From positions 124,001-188,000 of the forward strand of contig CAVVAJ010000007.1 of the NCBI GenBank assembly GCA_963746255.1: a stretch of 64,000 nucleotides of DNA. The letters are read 5' to 3'. Source of the stretch: DAOVXM01 sp963746255 (lineage in GTDB: Bacteria; Chloroflexota; Anaerolineae; Anaerolineales; UBA4823). The notes beneath the pieces were generated by a model that did not search any database, was not told the DNA's origin, and was given only the letters and a program-made list of their open reading frames with translations. Of the stretch, positions 8,178-16,744 are shown one piece after another; positions within the stretch are counted from its first letter, which is position 1; the number at the start of each line of letters is the position of its first letter. A program made the translations under genes and the position numbers.

Positions 8178-10859
8178 TTATCCTGCCGTTATCCCTAAAT
8201 CCATGAAGAGACCCTCAATCGTAAAGACGGTTCCTTGGATAATCGCCAGCAGGAAAACGAATGTGACGATCATTACGATCAAGTAAACCAATGGCAGCAG
8301 TATTGTTCGCCACCCACGCAGATCGTTGGCTATAGCTGTCCCAATCCAAACTCCAAAGAACACCAGCATAACGGCCAGGAATCGAGCGATAGGGCCAATC
8401 ACAGGGATGAACACCAGCAGCTCTAAAATATGCGCGCCCTGAGCAAAACCCGCAACGCGCAACGTGGTAGTGAATGTCCCTTTGCCGCGCAGTAAACGGG
8501 TAGCGCCAGTTATGAACAATATCGAGAGGAACCACGCTCCATACCTTAGCAAGAGATTTGTGAATGCAAAGTTACCTTCTGCATTCAAGGATTGGATGAA
8601 CGCCGCGAGCAATCCTATGAGTAGCGCTGGCGCGGTCATGTATGCATTTCTGGCGATTTCCAGATACGCGTCCCTGTCCAACGTGACAGCCTGTGCTGCC
8701 AGTCCGAGCCAATTATGCACTTGTGCTAACCCGCGCCCGAGTGTCCGGGGTGCCCAGGGGTTAACTACAGGTTCCTGCGGTTTTTCCGGTTTTGGTGTTG
8801 AGCCAGGCAGCCCGCGCCGGGCGTCCAGGATCGCTTTGAATTCGAAGGAGCCGCGTGTCTCAGGCACCTGCAGATCGCCAGGGTGGAATAAGTAGGCGTC
8901 GGTTTGTTCACCGCCCAATCCACCATGGTTGCCGATCAGTTCCTCCAGCGCCGCCACCGTGCCGTCCGGGTAGATTGTGCTGTTGAGGATTAAGTCACCC
9001 GAATCTTTGAAGTTTGCCATCCGGTGCAGCTGCCAAGTGCGCAGTTCCACGTCTCCGAACGGTTCCAGTGGGTCTTCTCCTACAACTTCCCCGGTCTGTA
9101 AATTGCGAGCGCCTTGTTTGCCGAAAGCCACTGGAGTGTAATCATCTTCATAAGCGACGACGAACCCGATGCCTTCATGCTCTACCAACTTGTCAACCAT
9201 GCCCGGGAACGCTGCGTTCAGCTCATTCAAGGTGATCTTCCGTGGGAACAGATCAAAGTAAACCATCGCCCCGTTACCGCCGTACGCCAGCGTCACTTCG
9301 GCTGGTTTCTGTTCTTGAAACCCCTCCCGGTTCTTCAGGCTGCTGTTAACCATTCGTTGGGTGCTGCTCATCATGGCGTTGCCAACCACACCACCCTGTT
9401 TCTGATCCTGGACATTTTGCAGCTCATCCATCATCGCCGATACACCTATTGTACCGTCGTCACCGCCCCCGCCGCCTGATAAGCTGGTGCCTTGGGGCAG
9501 CTGCTCATCGATGAATTCTAGGATGGTTATCCCATAACGCTGCTCGAAGGTTGCCCCAAAGGATTGTCCGTGGTCCGACAGGATCAAAATTTCATACGGC
9601 CGGGGTGCTTTCTCCTTGATCACGCGCCTAAGGCGTGCCACCTGTTGGTCGAACTGCTTTAAGGTCTTATTGGTATCTGGGCTGTACGGACCTGAATGGT
9701 GGGCAACTTCATCGTACCCGGCATACAGGGTGTACATGGCGGGCGCTCCCCGGATGATGTCTAGGATCGTGAAGTAGGTGCCGATATCGCGCAGGAAAAC
9801 GTTGACAGCTGCCCTGAGGAACGGATAACCGTTATGCAGTCGATTCAACCGCGGCTCGATGCCCTGCCGCCGCTGCTGCCAGCCCTGCCAGAGCTCCAAG
9901 AAGACATCTCCAAAAAACAGCACTAGGACGCGGGTAAAGAAATATGGATTACGCATCAGCATATACATGTCCCGGGCGCGCTGCTTCTTGTCTTCCGGGG
10001 TGCCGGCCATGATTTTAGAGAATGTCAGGATCGATTTGGCGGCATCACCGCTGAACATATTCCCAATGCTCGTACCGCCGCGTAAGAGCCCGTTGCCATC
10101 GGAGAGAAGCGGTTCGACCTCTGCCGCTGCTGCACCGCCCTCGAGCATCCGCCCAGAGCTCTTTTCCAACCAGCGGAAGGCGGGGATATTGTCGTTGTTG
10201 CCCTGCAGGATGCCAGCTTGGCAGGCGGGGGTGGTGGGCGGCAATCCGCAGTCCACCTTGGAGACATGGTAGCCTTCGCTTTCCATCATCTCCTTTAAAG
10301 TTGGCATAACCCCGTCATCGATTGCCTTTAGGATGCGCTGGTAGCTGAGCCCGTCGGTCTCTAGGATGACGAGGCCGCGCCCGGAACCAGATTCAATATC
10401 TTCATCTTTCGCCTGGCGGGCTGCCTGGCGTTGGACCAGGTTCTCGTAAAACGAATCCTCGTCATCGATCGCCAAGATGGTGGAAATTAAAGTATTCACA
10501 AATGAAAGGAATAAGCCTCCAAAGAACGCTGACCAGAAACCATTTACCTCAAATCCCGGCAGCAGGGTGGCAGATAACCAAAGGACAATTCCGTTGATGA
10601 AGAAGCCAAACGCAAAAACTGCCATCCAACCTAAAGGAAGGGTGATTAAAAGAAGCAGTGGTCGGATGAGGAAATTGACAATTCCAAGCACAAAGGCTGC
10701 CGCTGTCGCGACTACGAGTTGAGAACCATCGGCTACTGCCACGATTGTGATCCCCGGGAGTACCCAGGCCGTGACCAGCAGCGAAATTGTATCGATGAAC
10801 CAGACCACAAAAAACCGGATGAGTCTTTTCCCAAGCGTGACTAACGTTTTCATCATCAA
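8178..10859 (-). CDS. Membrane-anchored type I phosphodiesterase / alkaline phosphatase-like protein with holin-like N-terminus
   Basis: An 893-residue multidomain protein. Residues about 1-125 form four membrane helices like the phage-holin 4-2 family (LVTAWVLPGITIVAVADGSQ). Residues about 155-680 are an alkaline-phosphatase-superfamily phosphodiesterase: GLVILETDGLSYQRI supplies the first metal ligand, PPTTPACQAGILQG the nucleophile Thr region, YAGYDEVAHHSGPYSPD and LILSDHGQSFG the second metal site, and NHGGLGGEQT a later His. Residues about 720-890 hold four or five more helices (YIP1-like). It is expected to hydrolyse a phosphodiester on the outer face of the membrane; the substrate is not evident. 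It is transcribed alone. The start is the first of three clustered Met codons (10859); the third (10853) is equally possible. Confidence 0.82.
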   Translation of the reverse strand: MMMKTLVTLGKRLIRFFVVWFIDTISLLVTAWVLPGITIVAVADGSQLVVATAAAFVLGIVNFLIRPLLLLITLPLGWMAVFAFGFFINGIVLWLSATLLPGFEVNGFWSAFFGGLFLSFVNTLISTILAIDDEDSFYENLVQRQAARQAKDEDIESGSGRGLVILETDGLSYQRILKAIDDGVMPTLKEMMESEGYHVSKVDCGLPPTTPACQAGILQGNNDNIPAFRWLEKSSGRMLEGGAAAAEVEPLLSDGNGLLRGGTSIGNMFSGDAAKSILTFSKIMAGTPEDKKQRARDMYMLMRNPYFFTRVLVLFFGDVFLELWQGWQQRRQGIEPRLNRLHNGYPFLRAAVNVFLRDIGTYFTILDIIRGAPAMYTLYAGYDEVAHHSGPYSPDTNKTLKQFDQQVARLRRVIKEKAPRPYEILILSDHGQSFGATFEQRYGITILEFIDEQLPQGTSLSGGGGGDDGTIGVSAMMDELQNVQDQKQGGVVGNAMMSSTQRMVNSSLKNREGFQEQKPAEVTLAYGGNGAMVYFDLFPRKITLNELNAAFPGMVDKLVEHEGIGFVVAYEDDYTPVAFGKQGARNLQTGEVVGEDPLEPFGDVELRTWQLHRMANFKDSGDLILNSTIYPDGTVAALEELIGNHGGLGGEQTDAYLFHPGDLQVPETRGSFEFKAILDARRGLPGSTPKPEKPQEPVVNPWAPRTLGRGLAQVHNWLGLAAQAVTLDRDAYLEIARNAYMTAPALLIGLLAAFIQSLNAEGNFAFTNLLLRYGAWFLSILFITGATRLLRGKGTFTTTLRVAGFAQGAHILELLVFIPVIGPIARFLAVMLVFFGVWIGTAIANDLRGWRTILLPLVYLIVMIVTFVFLLAIIQGTVFTIEGLFMDLGITAG

Positions 10860-10997
10860 CCCTCACTATGTATTTGGTAGGTGGTTAGTGTTGCATAGCG
10901 AGCCTACCACCTTTTGCTGTTCGTTTAAATGGTTTTATTAAATGCCGCGATTGTGCAATTCTATCATTGATTATGTATGATCATATCCGTAAGATCG

Positions 10998-12245
10998 CTA
11001 CCATAACCCGAGCACACGCCCCAGTTTTGTCACCGTGAACTGGCCGCGCAGGTAATGCCCATACTGCAGCGCTTCCGTTTCATCTTCGGCTTTCATGCCC
11101 AACATCGTGATATCGGTAGGAGCATCAACTTGGTCCAGTAGGGCTTGAATATCTGCAGCAATTGGAACGCTTTCGGCAATCTCTATGATGCTGTCCCATT
11201 GCGCGGCGATTTCTGCTTTAAGTACGGTGAATTCCTGCGTGGTCATGTCAAGGAAACGCTGCTGCTCGCGCTCGATGTCAGCGCTGATCGGGGCAAAAGC
11301 TGCCCGAATCTTTAGGAGCTCATCCTGCTGTTCTGGGAGAGTGCTTTTCTCCAAGTATTGTTCGACTTGATCGCGGCTGAGGCTCCGGATTTGTTCGTAT
11401 TGCCGGGCGATATGTTTTGTGCCGATTCCGACTTTGGCACCATGCAGTACGGCTGGGCGACCCTCCAGAAGCAGTTTCATCTCCCAGTAATGCGAGAGAT
11501 GATGCTCTGCACCGGAGGCTGGTCGAGAATTCCCATTGAGCAGCATGCAGATACCTGACTCAACCAGCCCATCCATGATATTTGCCACACCTGCTGGGGA
11601 TGCTTTGCTGATCTCATCCGCATTGCCAACACAGAGTTCAAGTGCACGGCGTGCTCGCTCGGCAATTACTGGGTTGTAGGGTTTACCCCACAGTAGGTGT
11701 GAGATACGCCAGTCTGCCAGTGCGGTGTACTTCCCCAGCATATCACCAAAACCGGCCGCGATCATAGCGTGCGGTGCTTCACACAAGGTCTGGATATCAG
11801 CGAAGATCGCCACAGGAGCTTGGGCATATGCTGTAGACTTAAAACGGCGGATCACTACAGGGGCGATGAGTGAGGCAAAACCATCGACCGAAGGAGCAGT
11901 TGGCAGTGAGATGAATGGGTTCTTGGTGCGGTGGCTGCAGAAACGCGTGATATCGGTGACCGTCCCTGACCCAACCGCCAGGTAGGTGCATGGTTCGGCA
12001 TCCGCCTGCATCAGCACTTGGATCAAGTATTCTTCATCCGCAATCACTTCTTTGCCCTGCAGTATGATTACACGGACGTGCAAGCCTTGATCAAGTAAGA
12101 GCTTTTCAACGCGCTTACCCAGAACATCATATGTATTTACGTCACAAATGAGCATGAACTTCTTATACTCTCTCGCGCGGCAAAATCGGATGAAATCATC
12201 TAAGGCCGTAGCACTGCAAATATGAGTCATTTCTTCAGGGAGCAT
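10998..12245 (-). CDS. sn-Glycerol-1-phosphate dehydrogenase-like (AraM/EgsA family)
   Basis: A 415-residue member of the iron/zinc alcohol dehydrogenase superfamily. The NAD(P)-binding region reads VGSGTVTDITRFCSHRT, followed by SLPTAPSVDGFAS. Metal ligands are in GDMLGKYTALADWR (Asp), SGAEHHLSHYWEM (His) and AVLHGAKVGIGT (His). Members reduce dihydroxyacetone phosphate to sn-glycerol-1-phosphate; in bacteria such genes (araM) also occur in sugar operons, as here, immediately downstream of a transketolase. I chose the ATG at 12245 with GAGGG six bases upstream. The frame is open to an ATG at 12314, but those extra 23 codons run through a perfect hairpin and have no ribosome site. An action on another sugar or polyol phosphate cannot be excluded. 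Confidence 0.82.
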   Translation of the reverse strand: MLPEEMTHICSATALDDFIRFCRAREYKKFMLICDVNTYDVLGKRVEKLLLDQGLHVRVIILQGKEVIADEEYLIQVLMQADAEPCTYLAVGSGTVTDITRFCSHRTKNPFISLPTAPSVDGFASLIAPVVIRRFKSTAYAQAPVAIFADIQTLCEAPHAMIAAGFGDMLGKYTALADWRISHLLWGKPYNPVIAERARRALELCVGNADEISKASPAGVANIMDGLVESGICMLLNGNSRPASGAEHHLSHYWEMKLLLEGRPAVLHGAKVGIGTKHIARQYEQIRSLSRDQVEQYLEKSTLPEQQDELLKIRAAFAPISADIEREQQRFLDMTTQEFTVLKAEIAAQWDSIIEIAESVPIAADIQALLDQVDAPTDITMLGMKAEDETEALQYGHYLRGQFTVTKLGRVLGLW

Positions 12246-12283
12246 TGTTCCCTCGTTATAACTAGCGCTGCCGAGAAAGTAAG

Positions 12284-12310
12284 CCGGTGTGGAGGAATTT
12301 TCCACACCGG
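12284..12310 (-). terminator. Intergenic hairpin between transketolase and dehydrogenase
   Basis: A perfect 10-base stem (CCGGTGTGGA with TCCACACCGG) and a 7-base loop lie between the two genes. The T-run lies on the plus-strand side (CATTTTTTAT), so on the minus strand it may only attenuate transcription or act as a processing site. Confidence 0.5.
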
Positions 12311-12386
12311 ACATTTTTTATCTGATGAATACTTTCATAAGTAATTTTCTACCGCTTGCGCACTTCAGGTAATGATCCTTTGGATT

Positions 12387-14744
12387 CTACCGCAACGTGG
12401 CGAGTTCTTCACGCAAGCGTTTCAGTCGAGCTTCTTTCTCGTTTGCGAATCGATCAATTCCTTTCACGATCCAGTCAGGCGAGAGGTGCGCTTCTTCAAT
12501 CACTTCTGCGATATCACCACCCGTGCGCCAGCGATTATCCCAGTCTGATGATAAGGCATACTCGTCGGCAATGTGGTTGAACAACCAGTCATGGATTAAC
12601 CAACGTGCTTGCGTGGTGATCACGGTCGAGTTGACACGGTCAGCTGGCGTAACGATCTTGTCCTGGTATGCTTTGGGTTGGAGGGCAAATAACTGGGTGC
12701 TGGCTACATAAACGATCTTGACGTTCAGATTGCGCTCATCTATTTCAGGCAGCGCCTTGAGGATGGAAACCATAGAGCTGGTGCCCTGAACGTAGAAAGT
12801 TCCCGCCTGCGGTTCTCCAGGTCGGTAATCGCGCACCAAGTAGGCGCCTGTGGCTGCTGCAAAGTGCGAATCCATGCCCAGGCTCTCGCGATCGGGGATT
12901 TCGACAGGTGGCCTGGTCAGGTGTAGTGCCACGATCGGTGTCGGCAGCCGTAACGCGGCGCCCAACAGCACCGGCACTTCATTATATTCCCAGGGGTGCA
13001 CGTTGATGACTTGGCCTTCGGGAAACAGCTGGGTCACACCGGGGGCGAAAATACCGAAATGCGTGCGGCTGTCATCCGCGGTCTCTGGACCGGAGTGTCC
13101 GGCCACCCAAATCACTTTGCCAACCTTCAACTGGCAGTCCTGGGCTAGCTGGCTAAACAGGCGGAACATGCCGTATTTCAGGTACGAGAATGAACCGTAC
13201 GTCGAGCAGGCTCCCCAGAAGCCGTCGAAGTGGTTATCAGGGTCGGCAGAGAAATTGACCGTTGCCATACCGGTCAAAATACCAGCTGTACCGAACTCGG
13301 TGATCTCCTGCGGCAGCAGCGCTCCGTTTGGGTTCGTATCCCGCTCGTACCAACCGTAGCCGGGGAAATCCCCGTCGCCTTGCGCGAAGCCGGAGATATT
13401 GGTTGACTCAGCTAGGTCAGCAGAGGCGGCGATAAATAATGGCCGGTCGTAGTTCTTGGCTCCAAAGGTATTCGCCCACGCCCCCCATTTTGCCAACGCG
13501 GCCCGGTTTGGCGTGACAGTCCCTGGAGTGGCGTACATATCAGCCGGGTAGTTTCTGTAATCGTACAGCTGTTCATCCTCAAATGGGTTGCCGCGCTGTC
13601 CCAGTTGGAAAGATGGGATCTCCGTTGGAACGTTATCTCCTAATGCCACCAATGTCTCAGCTAGGTAATCGACTAGCGTCTGGTCTTGGTGCAGAACTGA
13701 GATCACAGCCTCCAGGTTCGCGCGAAACTCTTCGAGTTTTGCTTGTGGGTCATTAGGGGCTGGGCCGCCGAAATTTTGAAATTCGATACCATATTTCTCT
13801 GCAAACTCACCCTTGATCTTCCAGAAAGGTTCGCTGTTGGTCTTGTGAGGGACACCGTGAGAAGCGTTGTCAAATTTGTAATAGCCGCGTCCCTTGCGGG
13901 TTTTAAACCAAGCAGCGTTCGGTACTTTCTTATCATTATTGCCCATTATTAAGGCTACGACCGTGCGTGTGACAGCTTCCCACTCGCTTCCGTTTTCAGT
14001 GCCCACCACGCGCCATCCGTGTGATTCGAACCATTCCTTGGGTGTCCCATATACAACGCTGCTCACCGTGTGTGGATCGATACCGTAATCGTTCCAATCC
14101 ACTAGCAGATATAAATTATCCAAACCTAATCCCCAAGCCGAGTTCAGAGTCTCATGAACAACGCCCGGTGTTAAACCGGCTTCCCCTTCCACTGCGAACA
14201 CATTCACGCCAGTTGCTCCAGCACGCTTCAGGGCGAGTGCCTCACCAGCTGCTGCTGGGTTACCATGACCGGAGGGGCCGGTGTTGAACTTTAGGAAGAG
14301 AGTCTTGCCTTCCATCTCGGCATGCCCCGATAGCCCTCCCCGCCGCCGGAATTTCAGCAGGTCTTCCCAGTAGAGCGCTCTTTCTTCTGCTTTATAGATC
14401 TGGTAGCGCTGGTCTTTGGTCTGCTCGAATTTGATTCGCAGTGCCTCATTAAATAGTGCTAAGGTGCAGTACAACAAGGGGATGGTGTGACCACCCGCTA
14501 AAACAAAACGGTCACCAAACCGTTTCTCAGGATGGCGGATATCCCAGCGCATCGCACCGCTCAACAGCAGAGTCACGAGTGGGTATACTTTTGATCGCGA
14601 GCCACCGGGGTGCCCGCTCTGGCGGTAGTTCAGAATAACATCGATTAGGTTGTCGATTAGATCCTTAATTTTTTCCCAATGAGCGAAGTTTTGTGCCAGC
14701 TGCTCATATTTCTCTTCCATTGCATCCGTTGGGTTGCTTTCCAT
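12387..14744 (-). CDS. Transketolase-family enzyme, atypical
   Basis: A 785-residue thiamine-diphosphate enzyme, about 120 residues longer than a classical transketolase. The N-terminal domain has QSGHPGGSRSK and GPSGHGNPAAAGEALALKR. The ThDP/metal motif, normally GDGE, reads VEGEAGLTPG here and ends with DWNDYGID. The middle domain contains ITEFGTAGILTGMA, which would carry the cofactor-activating Glu, and the phosphate-binding region reads AGHSGPETADDSRTHFG. The usual reaction is transfer of a two-carbon ketol unit between sugar phosphates; the changed motif and length mean the donor may differ. The start at 14744 has GGAGGA nine bases upstream. The gene overlaps nothing and sits 23 bases after the isomerase, in one operon with the oxidoreductases upstream. 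Confidence 0.82.
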   Translation of the reverse strand: MESNPTDAMEEKYEQLAQNFAHWEKIKDLIDNLIDVILNYRQSGHPGGSRSKVYPLVTLLLSGAMRWDIRHPEKRFGDRFVLAGGHTIPLLYCTLALFNEALRIKFEQTKDQRYQIYKAEERALYWEDLLKFRRRGGLSGHAEMEGKTLFLKFNTGPSGHGNPAAAGEALALKRAGATGVNVFAVEGEAGLTPGVVHETLNSAWGLGLDNLYLLVDWNDYGIDPHTVSSVVYGTPKEWFESHGWRVVGTENGSEWEAVTRTVVALIMGNNDKKVPNAAWFKTRKGRGYYKFDNASHGVPHKTNSEPFWKIKGEFAEKYGIEFQNFGGPAPNDPQAKLEEFRANLEAVISVLHQDQTLVDYLAETLVALGDNVPTEIPSFQLGQRGNPFEDEQLYDYRNYPADMYATPGTVTPNRAALAKWGAWANTFGAKNYDRPLFIAASADLAESTNISGFAQGDGDFPGYGWYERDTNPNGALLPQEITEFGTAGILTGMATVNFSADPDNHFDGFWGACSTYGSFSYLKYGMFRLFSQLAQDCQLKVGKVIWVAGHSGPETADDSRTHFGIFAPGVTQLFPEGQVINVHPWEYNEVPVLLGAALRLPTPIVALHLTRPPVEIPDRESLGMDSHFAAATGAYLVRDYRPGEPQAGTFYVQGTSSMVSILKALPEIDERNLNVKIVYVASTQLFALQPKAYQDKIVTPADRVNSTVITTQARWLIHDWLFNHIADEYALSSDWDNRWRTGGDIAEVIEEAHLSPDWIVKGIDRFANEKEARLKRLREELATLR

Positions 14745-14767
14745 CGTGTGCTCCTCCAAGGTTAATT

Positions 14768-15685
14768 TTATGCGCGTGACCAAGCTTCTTGCCAAACTCG
14801 TTTCGCATTCGCGATGACCATTTCTGAAGATTCATTTGCGCTTTGCGGTTTGACCTCGAAGCCAATCCAGGGACGCTCCGCGGTGTTTTCTTTGAGGTAG
14901 CCAATCTTAAACAACCCGCGCAGAAACTCTGTTAATTCGGGGACATCATTGCTGCCGCCAGGCCACCCAAACCGGGGGTGCATATCACCATAACCGGGTG
15001 TTTGCGGGTCAAGCACGCAATTTCCGACATGGATGTGTACGAGGCAATCTTTCAGTGGCGAAAGCGAGGTTGCAGGTGTCTCATATAAGAGCGGCATGTG
15101 GCTTAGATCGTACATGAGCCCAAAGTCCGGATGGTCAAGCCGGATGCTTTGACAGAATTCGGCTGCTAAAGTACTGGGGCCGATCAAGGCTTTCTTATCG
15201 ATTGAGCGATCAAATGTCTCTAGCGTCAGCGCTATTCCTTTTTCTTTAGCGTAGGCAGCAACCTGTTTAACTGATTTACTTAAAGCTTCCAATGCCTGAG
15301 GTCGTTCAGCATCACCTGGGTCAGCGCCAGACAGGAAAGCAACCCTGGCAGCACCCATCTCCTTGGCTTCATCTACATTACGGTACAGCTGCTCTACTGC
15401 CTGCATTCTTTCGCCATCATCCAAAGAATTAAGATTCAGTTTGCCCAACAGCAATGCAGATTGTGCCCCATGACCGACTTGGATGTGGGCGGTTTCCACA
15501 ATTTGCTTTACTTTTGCCCTTTCAACTGGATCCTTGATCCAGCCGATCTCAATAGCCCCAAAGAAAGGGTCAGCCGCAATTTTAGCAACAGTATCTGCAA
15601 TTGGACCCTCTCCGGTAATCGTGTTGGGGAAAGCCATGAAATGCACGATACTAAGTGTGCAGTAATTTGCCCAATGTTTATCCAT
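14768..15685 (-). CDS. Sugar phosphate isomerase/epimerase (TIM barrel)
   Basis: A 305-residue xylose-isomerase-like TIM barrel. The four expected metal ligands appear in order: Glu in LTLETFDR, Asp in LMYDLSHMPL, His in LVHIHVGNCV and Glu in WIGFEVKPQ. Enzymes of this group move or invert a hydroxyl or carbonyl of a sugar or inositol derivative (for example IolE, IolI, epimerases). It precedes the transketolase by 23 bases and follows the 2-hydroxyacid dehydrogenase by 40, in one operon. The ribosome site is AAGGAG before ATG at 15685. The substrate is unknown. Confidence 0.8.
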   Translation of the reverse strand: MDKHWANYCTLSIVHFMAFPNTITGEGPIADTVAKIAADPFFGAIEIGWIKDPVERAKVKQIVETAHIQVGHGAQSALLLGKLNLNSLDDGERMQAVEQLYRNVDEAKEMGAARVAFLSGADPGDAERPQALEALSKSVKQVAAYAKEKGIALTLETFDRSIDKKALIGPSTLAAEFCQSIRLDHPDFGLMYDLSHMPLLYETPATSLSPLKDCLVHIHVGNCVLDPQTPGYGDMHPRFGWPGGSNDVPELTEFLRGLFKIGYLKENTAERPWIGFEVKPQSANESSEMVIANAKRVWQEAWSRA

Positions 15686-15725
15686 GTATATTTACTCCTT
15701 GAAAAATATTCGCCTAATATAGTAC

Positions 15726-16679
15726 TTAACCTGCCAAAACAGGGTTTTTCGGTTCGTCTCCCTCAAGCACGGCGATTACGTCTTCGACGACCATGGCCAT
15801 CCGCAGTAAAGCTTCCTCGGTATGCGCGGCCATATGAGGTGTCACCACCACGTTATCAAGCTGCAAGAGCGGATTATTGGCAGGTAGAGGTTCTGATGCA
15901 TATACATCCAATCCAGCCCCGGCAATTGTACCGTGCTGCAGTGCCAGGATCAAAGCTGCTTGATCAACGACCGCACCGCGTGACGAATTGATCAGGAAGG
16001 CGGATGATTTCATTCTGGTCAGTGCTTGGGCATTTATTATTTCGCGGGTTGCAGGTACTAGCGGAAGGTGAATGGAGACGAAATCCGCCGTTTCCAGCAG
16101 CTGGTTAAGTCCAACCCGTTTAGCTCCGAATCCTTGTTCTGCTTCCGGATTGGACACGATATCGTAGTAGAGCACCGGCATGTGTAATCCTTGATGGCAG
16201 AGTTCAGCCACCCGGTAACCAATCCGCCCAATGCCTACTACGCCCAATGTCTTGCCCAGCAGCTCGATACCGGTCAGCCGGTAGCGAGAGTCCCAATCAC
16301 CATTGTGCAGGTCTCGATCTGCTTGCAGTATGCGTTTTGCCAAGATGATCATCATGCCCAGGCACTGCTCGGCTACCGATTCAACGTTGGCTTCTGGTGT
16401 GTTGACGACTTTGATGCCTAACTCTTGGGCTGCATGCAAATCGATTGCTTCGACCCCTGTACCGTGCCGCGCAACTACTTTTAGATTGGGTGCGGCCTCC
16501 ATCAGCCCTCGATCAACCTTTCCGTTTGCCCGGATGATGATGCCCTGTACCTCCGGGACATTTTTGAGCAGGTACTCCGGCTCTAAGTTGTCTGCCATGC
16601 GCACCTCGGCATGCTGTGCGAGCAGTTCAACTGCTTGAGAATGGATAGGTTCAAATAACAGTACGACCGGTTTGGACAT
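15726..16679 (-). CDS. D-isomer-specific 2-hydroxyacid dehydrogenase
   Basis: A 317-residue NAD-dependent dehydrogenase of the SerA/hydroxypyruvate reductase group. The Rossmann motif is GVVGIGRIGYRVAEL. Catalytic residues are Arg in INSSRGAVVD, Glu in LDVYASEPLP and His in VVTPHMAAHTEEA. The protein has the length of a reductase without a regulatory ACT domain, so it is more likely a catabolic hydroxyacid or glyoxylate/hydroxypyruvate reductase than a biosynthetic 3-phosphoglycerate dehydrogenase. A perfect AGGAGG lies upstream of its ATG. It sits in the operon between an aldehyde dehydrogenase and a sugar isomerase. Confidence 0.88.
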   Translation of the reverse strand: MSKPVVLLFEPIHSQAVELLAQHAEVRMADNLEPEYLLKNVPEVQGIIIRANGKVDRGLMEAAPNLKVVARHGTGVEAIDLHAAQELGIKVVNTPEANVESVAEQCLGMMIILAKRILQADRDLHNGDWDSRYRLTGIELLGKTLGVVGIGRIGYRVAELCHQGLHMPVLYYDIVSNPEAEQGFGAKRVGLNQLLETADFVSIHLPLVPATREIINAQALTRMKSSAFLINSSRGAVVDQAALILALQHGTIAGAGLDVYASEPLPANNPLLQLDNVVVTPHMAAHTEEALLRMAMVVEDVIAVLEGDEPKNPVLAG

Positions 16680-16744
16680 CTATGCTGCCTCCTGCTCTCG
16701 CCGGTTGTGTGAAATCTGTTTACCCACGAGAATAGTACCTCTTC

